Source: Prinia subflava (taxonomy: Eukaryota; Chordata; Aves; Passeriformes; Cisticolidae). From it: 64,000 nucleotides of DNA. The position numbers and the translations under genes were made by a program. Below the pieces are notes generated by a model. The model made no database searches. It was not told the origin of the DNA and worked only from the letters and a program-made list of their open reading frames with translations. The first letter of the stretch is position 1. Every line of letters starts with the position of its first letter. The stretch covers positions 19,939,193 through 20,003,192 of the forward strand of contig NC_086257.1 of the NCBI RefSeq assembly GCF_021018805.1. Direction: 5' to 3'. Below are positions 39,689 through 49,300 of the stretch, piece by piece.

Positions 39689-39823
39689 AGTTCATGTGTA
39701 TTTGTGAGGTTAAAATTCTTCAACAAAAAAACCACCTATTGCTGTCTAAAGTAACTGATCTTAAGCAGGTTAACTATGTAACCTCATAAAACAGATGTGA
39801 AAACCAAATATTTTATTTCTAAC

Positions 39824-39943
39824 CTCTGCTGCCAGCTGCTGAAGAGAAGGGGATGCAACAGGGTGTAAAGTTGAGTTGCCTGTGACTGGGTTGTGGAGGC
39901 TAACATAGGCCACAGCATTCCTGTGAAGAACACTCCTGAGATC
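39824..39943 (-). CDS. NAALADL2: NAALADL2 internal exon (peptidase-like core, D453-equivalent strand)
   Basis: This 120-nt, 40-codon exon is phase 0 at both ends. The acceptor is CTTGTGTTGCAG (ending at 39944), and the donor is GCAGAG|GTTAGA, a weaker site because it has GTTAG instead of GTAAG. Key residues are DLRSVLHRNAVAYVSLHN, GNSTLHPVASPSLQQL and AAE. It matches human NVVAYISLHSPIRGNSSLYPVASPSLQQL almost residue for residue. In the active enzyme this strand reads YINAD, and the aspartate (Asp453) binds zinc. Here the position is histidine in YVSLH, as in human NAALADL2, so a further metal ligand is altered. GNST is an N-glycosylation sequon shared with the human GNSS. The intron just downstream carries an unusual tract that is G/T-rich on the transcribed sense strand (39610-39688). 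Together with the weak donor, that makes this a plausible site of splicing control, which is an inference only. Confidence 0.94.
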
Positions 39944-40782
39944 CTGCAACACAAGCAGAAAAATGGTTACTACTATGCATCATTAGAATTAGGGATGGTC
40001 TTGTTTTTTTGGTTGCTTGTAGGGGAAAAACTGCACCCTACATCTCCATCCTCTGTGATTCCCCAAGTATCAGTTAACTCCTGCTTCTTACAATATGCTC
40101 TTATGAACTTCAGAGGGTTTCTTAGTGCTGTTTCTCTATAGAGGAGGAGTTATTATTGCATTTCACACATCATCTAAAGAAAATGCAAACAGGTCTGGGA
40201 GGAATTAAACATCACTACACTTGTAAGGCCAACAATGAAAACATCACACACTGAGAAACAACATGATGGCATTGCAAACTTATGCCTGACAGAAGACAAA
40301 CTTCAACAGCAATCATTATCAACAGTTAAATGGATTCACATATTTAGACACCAAATTCAGATTAGAATTGCATAACTTTCCCAGTGTTTTCATTTTATTA
40401 TTTTTTAGACTATAAAAATAGCATGTACAAACTGTTCCAATTATCTCTTTTTTAAAAGGATCCCCTTTGCCTTCTCAGTAATGAGTTCCTCTTTGCATGA
40501 AGTGGCTCTTTATACTGAACAGAAGGGGTGTAACACAATTACATCTGATGCAAAGCTGACTTGAAGTGGAACTAAACAAATTTTGCTTCCAGCCTGGATC
40601 TTTTCAATTTGATTTTTTCACCCCCTCTTGTTTCTGAAGAATAATCGTGTTGGAAGTATGAAATTTCAATGAGGGCTGGCTGCTTCTTACACTGGGTAAA
40701 AAGCAATTAACTCTTTATTTTATCTACTGTTTTAATTCATTGAACCATTAGAGTTGGAAAAGCAGCCATGAAATTCTCTGCC

Positions 40783-40804
40783 TAAAGGAGCAGCAACTCC
40801 TTTA
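40783..40804. repeat. Hairpin-forming inverted repeat
   Basis: TAAAGGAG and CTCCTTTA are exact 8-base complements with the loop CAGCAA. It lies within a block (about 40440-40960) of complex, non-repetitive sequence that could be conserved non-coding DNA. Confidence 0.8.
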
Positions 40805-41075
40805 ATTTATGACCTGAAGTCTCTTTTAGGCATGCATGGTCATCAATAATTTTTGAGGTAATTTCTCTCAACCAGCTGATTCCCATTCTGTTGAAAGTAA
40901 GAGCCCAAGGAATTGTCTCTTTCAGATTGTATCCAAGTCCTCAGCACAAATCTGTGAGAAGAGAATTAGTATGGAGACTCTGCAAGGTTTATTTAATTAA
41001 TGTAAACCATAGCATGGTTCTCTTCTTTTTCTCTTGATTTACTTCTCCCCACACTAACCCTATCAATGGAAAATT

Positions 41076-41108
41076 GGTGAAAAATTTCACCTTCTCAAGA
41101 AGGTGAAA
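41076..41108. repeat. Nested inverted repeats
   Basis: GGTGAAA (41076-41082) pairs with TTTCACC (41085-41091). The latter is also part of TTTCACCTTCT (41085-41095), which pairs perfectly with AGAAGGTGAAA (41098-41108) across two bases. The middle segment can therefore pair with either neighbour. The site is about 230 bp from the minisatellite. Confidence 0.85.
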
Positions 41109-41336
41109 AAGCTCTCTAAGCTCTTTCTGTGCCTATTTTTTTTCTAGTTTTTGAGGTTTTCCTCCCTCTGCCAGACCCTGTGCTGAATTAGGGAGGGAAA
41201 TCAGCTCCCAGAGGTGCTGCACACGCAGCCTCCACAGCCATGGCAACATCCCCAGGAATGGCCTCAGTCGATGTTTTCCCTGGATTTGCTGTGCAGGACA
41301 CGAATGAACACAGACAGGCCTCAGAGACCAGCTAAT

Positions 41337-41810
41337 GAGCCACAATTTCCACGTGGCAGTTTCACACTGAGCCACAATTTCCATGTGGTAATCCCATAGT
41401 GAGCCACAATTTCCACATGGCAGTCTCACACTGAGCCACAATTTCTATGTGGCAATCCCATAGTGAGCCACAATTTCCACGTGGCAGTCTCACAGTGAGC
41501 CACAATTTCTATGTAGTAATCTCATGGTGAGCCACAATTTCCACGTGGCAATCACAGTGAGGCACAATCTCCACGTGGCAATCACACTGAGCCACAATTT
41601 CTATGTAGTAATCTCACACTGAGCCACAATTTCTATGTAGTAATCTCACACTGAGCCACAATTTCCACGTGGCAATCACACTGAGCCACAATTTCCATGT
41701 GGCCGTCTCACACTGAGCCACAATTTCCATGTGGCAGTCTCACACTGAGCCACAATTTCCATGTGGCCGTCTCACACTGAGCCACAATCTCCACGTGGCA
41801 GTCTCCCACT
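41337..41810. repeat. Minisatellite: 15 tandem units of 30-32 bp
   Basis: Fifteen consecutive units each begin GAGCCACAATTT or a close variant. Twelve are 32 bp and three (units 7, 8 and 11) are 30 bp, which sums exactly to 474 bp. The middle of the unit is CCACGTGG in units 1, 5, 7, 8, 11 and 15. The others carry CCATGTGG, CCACATGG, CTATGTGG or CTATGTAG. Units 9 and 10 are identical, as are 12 and 14. Units 1-6 alternate between two types, giving a 64-bp higher-order period. The array ends 59 bp short of the donor of the exon at 41870-42075. There are no unique spacers, so this is not a CRISPR array. Length is likely to vary between individuals. Confidence 0.97.
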
Positions 41811-41869
41811 GCTCCAGGCTTTCAGCAGAAGGGTGCTGGTGGCACTGGGTCCTCCCCAGGCAGCCCTAC

Positions 41870-42075
41870 CTCAGCCCACTCGTAGGAGCCCAGGTTGCCC
41901 CAGGCTGTTCCTCCCCAGGAGCAGAAGAGCAGGGTCCTGTCAGGTCTCCAGCCCCTCTTCACCTTTGGCATCAGGGCCTGGAGCAGGGCTGTGAGGACAG
42001 CAGAGCTGCTGGCCCAGCCCTGCCCACCAAAACCCCTCAGGCTGCTGTGGTGGCTACCAACGATGATGTATCTGT
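41870..42075 (-). CDS. NAALADL2: NAALADL2 internal exon with degenerate M28 active-site loops
   Basis: This 206-nt exon has the acceptor CCTCATTTCAG (ending at 42076) and the donor GCTGAG|GTAGGG (intron from 41869). It runs from phase 1 to phase 0 and is the only asymmetric exon of the six. Landmarks are RYIIVGSHHSS, FGGQGWASSSA, KVKRGWRPDR, FCSWGGTAWGN and GSYEWAE. In glutamate carboxypeptidase II the corresponding loops are GGHRDSW, GGIDPQSGAA and SWDAEEFGLLGSTEWAE. The first histidine is kept, but the bridging aspartate (Asp387) aligns with glycine, and the catalytic and metal-binding Glu424/Glu425 pair aligns with Thr-Ala. This fits the known view of NAALADL2 as a non-catalytic family member. 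Human has glutamate (GQEW) where this sequence has glycine (GQGW). GC use is extreme for the locus: 52 of 68 codons end in G or C. A minisatellite starts 59 bp into the downstream intron. Confidence 0.95.
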
Positions 42076-42504
42076 CTGAAATGAGGAATACAAAAAAACC
42101 AGATAAAAAACCCCCACCTTTTTTTTCTGAATTAAAAGAATTTCCAAACAACCCTAAAAATCAACTCTATTAGTAGTGTGTAACGTCATTAATGCAACAC
42201 AAAGCTGTCAACAAAAATGTACATGATGACATGCAAGACAATCATACAATGATTATACATAAAACTGTGAGTACTACTTAAAAATGAACTAGTAAATAAA
42301 TATATGTATACAGTTTCCTAAATTAATCCCCATGCCCTTGCCTTCTTGTTTGCTTATTGCTCTCCTTGTAGATCTGATACTGACCATTTTTACAGCCAGG
42401 ACTAGGTCATACAGGCAATCATGCTCATAGTAGAGTGTTTTGAAAAAAACCCAAAATAATAAGCAGGAAATGATAGGAAATGATCTTCAATACACATCAG
42501 CATC

Positions 42505-42574
42505 CAAAAAACAAAAACAAAAAACCAAACCAAAACAACAACAACCAAAAAAAAAAAAAAAAAAGAAAACAAAA
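42505..42574. repeat. A/C-rich low-complexity tract ending in poly-A
   Basis: Runs of A broken by single or double C lead into about 19 As (42547-42564) and then an A-rich remnant. It lies about 40 bp 5' of the CR1-like fragment and has the same character as five other tracts in the window. Confidence 0.85.
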
Positions 42575-42614
42575 GGTGTGGCAGTACAATGGAAAACTTA
42601 AAATACACAAAGTA

Positions 42615-42830
42615 TTAGTACTCCCTCACCTGGAAAACTGTGTTCAGTGCTCACCACCCTATCTCAAAAAAGACATGGCAGAAACAGCAGTGGAGCAGCT
42701 GGCAAGCAGATTAGAGATCAGGACTTAGCCTTCCCTGGAAGGAAACATTAAAATACCTGGACTGCAGGTTTAGAGAGGAGACATGACAGAGGGACAGAGA
42801 TAATGAATGATACAGAAATGGTAAGTCACA
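42615..42830 (+). mobile_element. Degenerate CR1-like LINE fragment
   Basis: The stretch holds words in the order found in the 3' part of avian/amniote CR1 elements. These are CTGGAAAACTGTGTTCAGTG, then a CTCAAAAAAGACATGGCAG segment (the usual 'caagaaggacatgga'), a GCAGTGGAGCAGCT segment, a CTTCCCTGGAAGG segment and GAGAGGAGACATGAC (usually 'gaggggagacctgat'). It is heavily diverged, has no open frame of any length, and the element's 3' terminal short repeat is not seen. The call is from memory of the consensus. A masking search against an avian repeat library would settle family and limits. Confidence 0.55.
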
Positions 42831-45800
42831 CCTAGCAGCTGTGTTCATGCTGGAAGAAAGCATTTTATAGAATGAAAAGCAAGAAGTTTCAACCTGAAAT
42901 AGAGAATATGCCTCTGGTTACTCACAAAAAACCAAAAAACGTAACCTCCAAAAAAACCTCCAAACACATTTTTTTCCAGAGAAATAAAATTAAATCTTCA
43001 TCTCCCAAGGCATTATATATAACCCTAATACCACTCACAAGGGAAAACAACTCCTTATTTTACTCCAGAAGGGATGATGTGTTATGAAATGACATGACTG
43101 ACTGGTGTGACTGAGGCCTGTCAAGAAGCTGAAGCAGAGTTACTCTGAATGAGCTGTTAAACTATCAGACCTTGTGTGTGAGATGAATTCACAACCCTCT
43201 TTGAAGGATTGTTCACTGGTGCTGCTCTGATATTTTGTAAAGTCTTCTGGCTCAGATCTAGACCTTTAAAGGTGTTTTTTCCCTATTTCAGGATACCAAT
43301 AGACAACAGAAGAAAAGTCATCAACAGTGAAGAACAGTGATGCCAGATCCACAACAACCCCTGAGTGTCATTTGGGTTCCAAAAAGTGCAGAAGTTTTCT
43401 TTTTCTTTCTTTATCCAAGTGAACTCATTCATTTGCTGTCAGCTGATCACAATACAGCAACAGACAGTTGCCCACATTTTGTATTTGCTTGTAAAATTAA
43501 ATTATCTACTTGGTATATTTTGCAGTGACTGCTGTCTGGAAACAATATTAATGGAACACTTTGATTATAAAAGTATTCTCTATCAAACTGGAGTTTTACC
43601 AGCATTGTTAAACAAAATATCTGAACATGTTGTTTAATAAGGAAGCATTTTAATGAGAAATGCTTTACAAAGAGAGGATCTGTTATGTACCTAAACCACA
43701 ATATTTTCAATCAACTGCTTGGGTGAATGTAGGTATGGGAACAAGAATTTCTTTCTAAAAACAGACATGCCAAATGTCAATTTAGACTTCGATAATAATT
43801 TAATCTTACAAAGTGAAATATAAATCACATCATTTTGCAACTTGTGCATTGCACCATGAGAGGCTTAATTATAGGTTGCTCTGACAATGAAAAAACCATA
43901 AGATTTTCAACTCATTTAATGACAGGAATTAAGAAGCAAAATGAATGGCCTTACGTGTCTCTAGGTCATTAAAGGAAGTGCCACTAGCACAGGGGGATCA
44001 GACAGGATCAGTGCCTGCCTGTGTGGTAATTTCTGTTTAGTCTGTGAACACACTATGTGAGAGGAGGGAGACCTTATTAAAATAATGCAGGGTATTTTGA
44101 TGAAGAAGGGGCCACAAGCATCAACTTGCCAGCTGAATGAGCAGGGGCAAAACATAACAGCTGGTGCCTCCTTTGGAATTCTTCATCTTTGCCCATCTCT
44201 CCCTCAAACAGAGGCAATACCCTAAAGCAAATGACCACAGGAAAGGCATAGGAGAAAGGATGGTCATGCTTGCAGAGGCAGCAGCTGTCCTTTCTCAGAA
44301 TCACATGGCAAAAAAAATAAAAAAAGAGAATGAGAAAAAAATATCCATCAGATACCCTTGAAGGTGGTAAGACAGGATAGTGTTCAGGTTAGTGATGGGC
44401 TGGACAATGGGGATTTATGATTACAGAGAGTCTCTTTATCCTGTCTTTTCCTGTTATACATCCCATCCTCAACCATGTCCAATAGAGCTATAAAATCAGT
44501 GTTACGTTTTTTGGGTTTTAAAATGCTATCAACTATCACATTTCATCTACTCCTAAATATTTTAACATCTTAGTAACACCTCAGAAGCTTGTTCTTACTC
44601 CTCAGATCAAATGCCAGCTAAGGTCACCACTACAGAGATGTGCTTTTCTGTACGTGTATGTTAGGTGGTCTTCAAGCAAAAAGAAATAAATCCCACCCTT
44701 GGTGATGCTCTGCAGTCTTTCATTAAGCCCTAAAGATAAATTTTGCCCTCTTTCTGCACTTCTGTGAACATAAAGGTGAATATTTCAGGTATATGAAACG
44801 AGCAAAACCCCATCAAAATGACAGAGAATCAATGCCATGAAAATAGCAAGATTCAAAGCAGTTGAGGAGGAACAAGTGTAGTGTCAACCAGGAAGAGCAG
44901 AGAAAGAAACAAAGGTTTAACACTGATGCTGTACAAAATATTACAGTGCATTAGACATTTAACTTGTGCCTATACTAAAAGACAGTTGTTATGGGTCTTG
45001 TTGAGCCAGAAATTCACGGGACAAACTGTTGTCGTCTGGGTACTGCTACTGACTTCACTTATTTATATATCCTTAGATTCCTAAAGTTCAGAATATATTG
45101 GCAAACCTCCAAAAAGCAGTTTCTGATTAAAAAGATAATAATAAGATGAATGGTTCAGGTATAGAGAAGACAGAAAACTTGTTAAACAGAAACTGAAGCA
45201 CGCTTCTGATTTTTTTTCTTGCCTCTGTTTCACAAGTCAGAAGACAGAATGTCTAAACATGGCAGTTTCTGCCTTTCCAACTCCATGACAGCTATTTGCA
45301 AAACATTAATAACAGCAGACTGGTAACTTCAAATTCATGAAGGAAATTAAATCCTTCACAGAAATTAAGTTCACTTTGCTAATTTTTTCCTCTGTTGCTT
45401 TAAACAAATAAACAGTCTGGTGAGAAATATACAATTCTGCATGCACAAATCTGAGTCATTATCTCACCAACAGGAATAAAATTTTCTCCACCTCCTTCAT
45501 TCCATGACTTACGGAAGAAGTATTCATTAAGTATGAAATGACTGGCCCACCTCCTAAGAGGCTGTAAATAAATTTCCATTCTTTCTTCATAAACTAATAA
45601 AAAAGTATTAAGGCAAGCGTGATGATGTTTTGATGATCATCTGCTCACTAGGAATTGTTTGCACTATTTAAGTAACCAGCAACAGCATTCATTCATTTGC
45701 AGAAACCTTTCACCTTTTAAGTAAATTCACTAACAAAATAATCTCAAAATGATTTTATGATATCCTGATGATGACATTATTTATGTAAAGCATCACAGCA

Positions 45801-46257
45801 CAGAGGGGGGTTGTGCTTTATGTCCCAGCTGAACTTAAGAGTCCTATTCTTCAATCATCAGACATAGAGAACAGTAATTATTATTCATAGAATTGTATAA
45901 AACTAGCTTAAGGCATGATTGAGACACAAAAGAAGGCTGCAGCAAGTGTTAAAACCATATTAAAATTAAAAGCATAACACAGTTACGTGGTACAAACTAC
46001 TGATAGTCCTGGTGGTCCACGTGCAACACCTGCTGCTTGTGCAAAAATATGCTTTTTGTAACTACAATATCCCCTTCAGCTCATTCACTGTTTAACCCTC
46101 ATATTCTGCCTTGTCATAATTCACAAAATGAGGACAGGAAAGTCTTATTCTTTCCTCTGTATTTGTGAATTATCTGGCAAAACAGGATCCTGATCCCAGC
46201 TATGACTCCAGCCATTGTGAAACAAATAATCAGTACAGATGACAAAGGGACACTTAC

Positions 46258-46350
46258 CAGGAAATACAGCTCCTTTCAGATAACCAATGACATTAGAAAT
46301 TGTCTTGTAAGTTGTGACAGACTGAATGTTCAGACTGATTATTTTTTTGC
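46258..46350 (-). CDS. NAALADL2: NAALADL2 internal exon (short, beta-strand-rich linker into peptidase-like domain)
   Basis: This 93-nt exon has the acceptor CTTTTAACAG (46360-46351) and the consensus donor CTG|GTAAGTG (intron from 46257). It is phase 1 at both ends and completes the split glycine codon from the previous exon. The translation contains KKIISLNIQSVTTYK, TISNVIGYLKG and AVFP. It aligns with human NEIRVVSMQVQTVTKLKTV and NVVGFV, the strand preceding the first active-site loop in glutamate carboxypeptidase II relatives. The pattern of alternating hydrophobic residues fits an edge beta strand followed by the strand that leads into RYIIVGSHH of the next exon. Base use is strikingly AT-rich: 9 of 30 complete codons end in G or C, the opposite of the next exon. 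Being short, symmetric and flanked by long introns, it could be a cassette exon, but there is no transcript evidence for that here. Confidence 0.92.
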
Positions 46351-49300
46351 CTGTTAAAAGATGAATAAGAGAGAAAATGTTAAACTTATTTACCCAGCCA
46401 AGAAATGTATAAGCTGAAGATATAAATTCCACACACATTAAAAAAAATTAAAATGAGATGGTTTAAAAAATAAACAACCTGAATAGGAACCACAGATTAA
46501 AACATGAACTATGACATTATTTTCTTTGTCCCATTTTAGCAGCATGATTCAAAGATGGAATCTCAAAAGAGATCTCAACTCCTTGAGTTAAAAGATCATT
46601 GAATTCACTCAATAAATGCTGCCAGAATACAACAGAAGAAAAAAATTAAAACACTAAGATTTACATAACTCTGTGATAGCAAAATTCGCCTTCATCTTTA
46701 TAGGTTTTTCTCACCTAATCCTTCACCTAGATCAATCTATCAATAACATTCTCAAAATTATACCTGGTTTATATTACATTTTCTTCTGGAGAAAAGCCCC
46801 TGTGCTAAATCAGACAGGAACAGTCAGACCTCCCCCAGCTTTGCCAGCACAGCCTTTGGTGATGCTCTTGTGAACATGTGTCAGAACAAGACAGGGTTTT
46901 TGGCTAAGCTGGCATCAGATGAGGAAATGGTGCAAATACAAAGGCAGAACAATTTCAAAAGCTGCTAAAATATAAGGAACCTGCCAGTACTGCCATGCCA
47001 GTTGAGACTGTAGCACAGAATAAAGCCAGAGTAGAGCAAATATCTGAGATTAAAGATATTAAAAGAAGGTGGGACACAGGAACACCCGAGTTGCTGCAGT
47101 TTGTGACAGTGGAAACAACCAGCCATGTTGACACCTTCCAAATGTTTCACTTGCATGATAACAGACTCTGTTAACATCCAGCTCATCTGAAAGGGTGTAA
47201 CTTCTATCCAAGAGAAACGAAAATGTCTTAAACTGGTTAAAATCAAAAAGTAGCATTTGTCTGACAAGAACCAGTGCCTGACCCCAGACCTGCAGGAGAT
47301 TCCACTCATGAATGTTCCACCAAAATTAAAACACTCCACGGATCATTTTGCTCTCTGTCCCAGGCTATTATCCCACCACGGATCTATTTCTAACAATTTC
47401 TTCCCAGGCTTTGTTTCCTGAGATGCACAGAATATGGGAGTGGGGAGTTTAATGCAACACACGAAACAAAAATAACACATCATTACTGTCCTTCAGGGTT
47501 CATTTGCTGGTAAATTTACATTAAAATTTTCTTAAAATAAAATACAATATATTTTAATTTACTAGTCTTCATTGGTATTTAAACAAAGCAAGCCAACGGC
47601 TAGTGTTTGTTTAAAAATTAATTAGCAACAGTTATTCTATTTTTTATTCAGACAAAATATGTTATCAACAGATGTGTCTCCTCTACGAAAATTCTCGTTT
47701 TGCTTGAACAAAGCAGTAAGAAAAATGCAAGCCAAGCAGTTAATTAAAAATAAACTCTGGCACATGACTTTGCAGCAATCAATCACAGCATGTTAATATT
47801 TTGATTTGTCATGTAATTAACTTTGCTTTTCTGATGTAAGTCACTGTAAGATTTATTAATGCCATGTACATGAATCATGTTTGTTCAATAAATTCACAGA
47901 TATCATTTTAGAATTTAAAAAAATATTTCATTAAAAAAATATTCCAAAGGATTCCAAAAAGGTCTTTTAAAACAAATGAAAACAGCTCAAGCCATCTATG
48001 TTGATTAAGCAGCTAAAATTTAATCTAAACTATGCAAGTTACTTCTTGCTGCTGTTTCTCACCTACAACCATTCAAGAGCCAATTTACTCTTCTTAAAAG
48101 AGTTTTTAAAGTCAAAACTGATTTCCTTTCCTTTTCCTACAACACTTCAGATGTTTTTTCCTTAAGGCCCCTTTTCAGACAAAAAGAAAATAAATCCTTT
48201 TGAAGACAACTGACTTCACTGTTTTTCTTTAATCAACATCAGCTATCCAGTCTACAACTGACAATAATGACACAGAAAATTAACTTCTGGCAATACCCAC
48301 ACCCTAAAATCAGACACTTGAGTTAATAGTCATGTAACACAGTAGTCAGCTTAAAGTGACTTAGGCTTAAAGGCTTAGAACACCAGATGAAAAGGCTGAA
48401 ACTACTCTTTGGAGTATACAGCAGAAGCAAAATTTAATCCCCTCTAAACAGTTCTGACAACAAACCTCTTGTCTTAATGCTTTATTTTAAGGATCTTGAC
48501 AACTTCCTTTTTTTTTTTTTTTCTATATTCTCTGGAAAGCTATGAGGAGACTTTACCTTACCATTATTCAGGATACACTGCCTTTATGTAAGCTAAAAGC
48601 TACTTCAGGGATAGAGGAGCACAAACATATGTACTGGGGGTTTTTTATTATTTATTTATTTTCTGACCTGGAATTTTTAAATTGTCTCATACCAAATGAC
48701 TACCTTCTCCTCTCACATTTACATAATTATTTTTAGAAATCCATGGCTATTTTCCCTCTCATTTGATTGACAATTTTAGTACTTCAGATGTGAAACACCT
48801 TCTGTTTGCAGTAGTTAAGTTAAAAGAACACGAGTTAGGCTCATTTCTTGTTTCTTGTGATACTATAAAACTGCATATGCAAAAATCAATGCTGAATCTA
48901 TGCAATGTACAGTATTGTTGAGGTATAAAACTATGTGCACAAGAATATGTCAGAACTCCTAGACAGATGTCCTTGTAAGGAAAAGCTTTCATTTTTTTTG
49001 TGTATAAACAATACAATATCTAAATCTGATATCCCTAAAATTTTACCCTTACAGAGTTCTATTTGATTAATCAACTGTGTTGCCTACTGATAACTTATTC
49101 CCCTTTTTGAACAAATATTCATAGATCTTGAGTCCCCAAGCCCAATCTTAGAATGAAGAGTATAAAGTACAAACTCCTGGGTATCTGATCATCTTTTTTT
49201 TGACCTAAAATGAGGAATCCAGAAATAAAACTCTTCAGATGAAGAGGTTTTGAAATAAAAAATGCCTAGAATAAAGTCCTTTAAGGAGACTCTAAACGAG

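Larger units (their letters stand above)
21910..39823 (-). other. NAALADL2: NAALADL2 intron, 17914 bp
   Basis: This is the longest complete intron in the window, bounded by GTTAGA and TTTCAG. I found no coding exon. Two longer open frames on the plus strand (25707-26267 and 33862-34425) are judged chance. It holds A/C tracts at 32710-32759, 34041-34128 and 39610-39688, a T10A8 palindrome at 31322-31343, and a duplicated 17-mer GTGCACATCAGCTCAGC at about 28840 and 28905. An AT-rich block with an inverted repeat lies at 36500-36790. The remainder is unique AT-rich sequence. Confidence 0.85.
39944..41869 (-). other. NAALADL2: NAALADL2 intron, 1926 bp
   Basis: This is the shortest intron in the window, bounded by GTAGGG and TTGCAG. 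Its first 530 bases (in transcript order) are GC-richer than the surroundings and contain the 15-unit minisatellite. Next come a nested inverted repeat at 41076-41108 and a conserved-looking block at about 40440-40960. The remaining 40000-40440 is plain AT-rich sequence. Confidence 0.88.
42076..46257 (-). other. NAALADL2: NAALADL2 intron, 4182 bp
   Basis: Bounded by GTAAGT and TTTCAG. It contains the degenerate CR1-like fragment (about 42615-42830) and an A/C-rich tract ending in poly-A immediately before it (42505-42574). A second, weaker A/C-rich patch lies at about 42921-42965. From 43000 to 46250 I see no gene, no hairpin of note and no clear repeat family. Confidence 0.85.

Noticed and set aside
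41133..41441. Minus-strand open frame running into the minisatellite
   Set aside because: The repeated peptide simply reflects the tandem DNA units, and the frame does not continue through the 30-bp units or splice to neighbouring exons.
41337..41810. CRISPR-like repeat array
   Set aside because: The roughly 32-bp units are directly adjacent with no unique spacers, in a vertebrate intron. It is a minisatellite.
42402..42608. Minus-strand open frame rich in Phe and Val, looking like a membrane segment
   Set aside because: It is the translation of the poly-T / G/T side of the A/C tract at 42505-42574.
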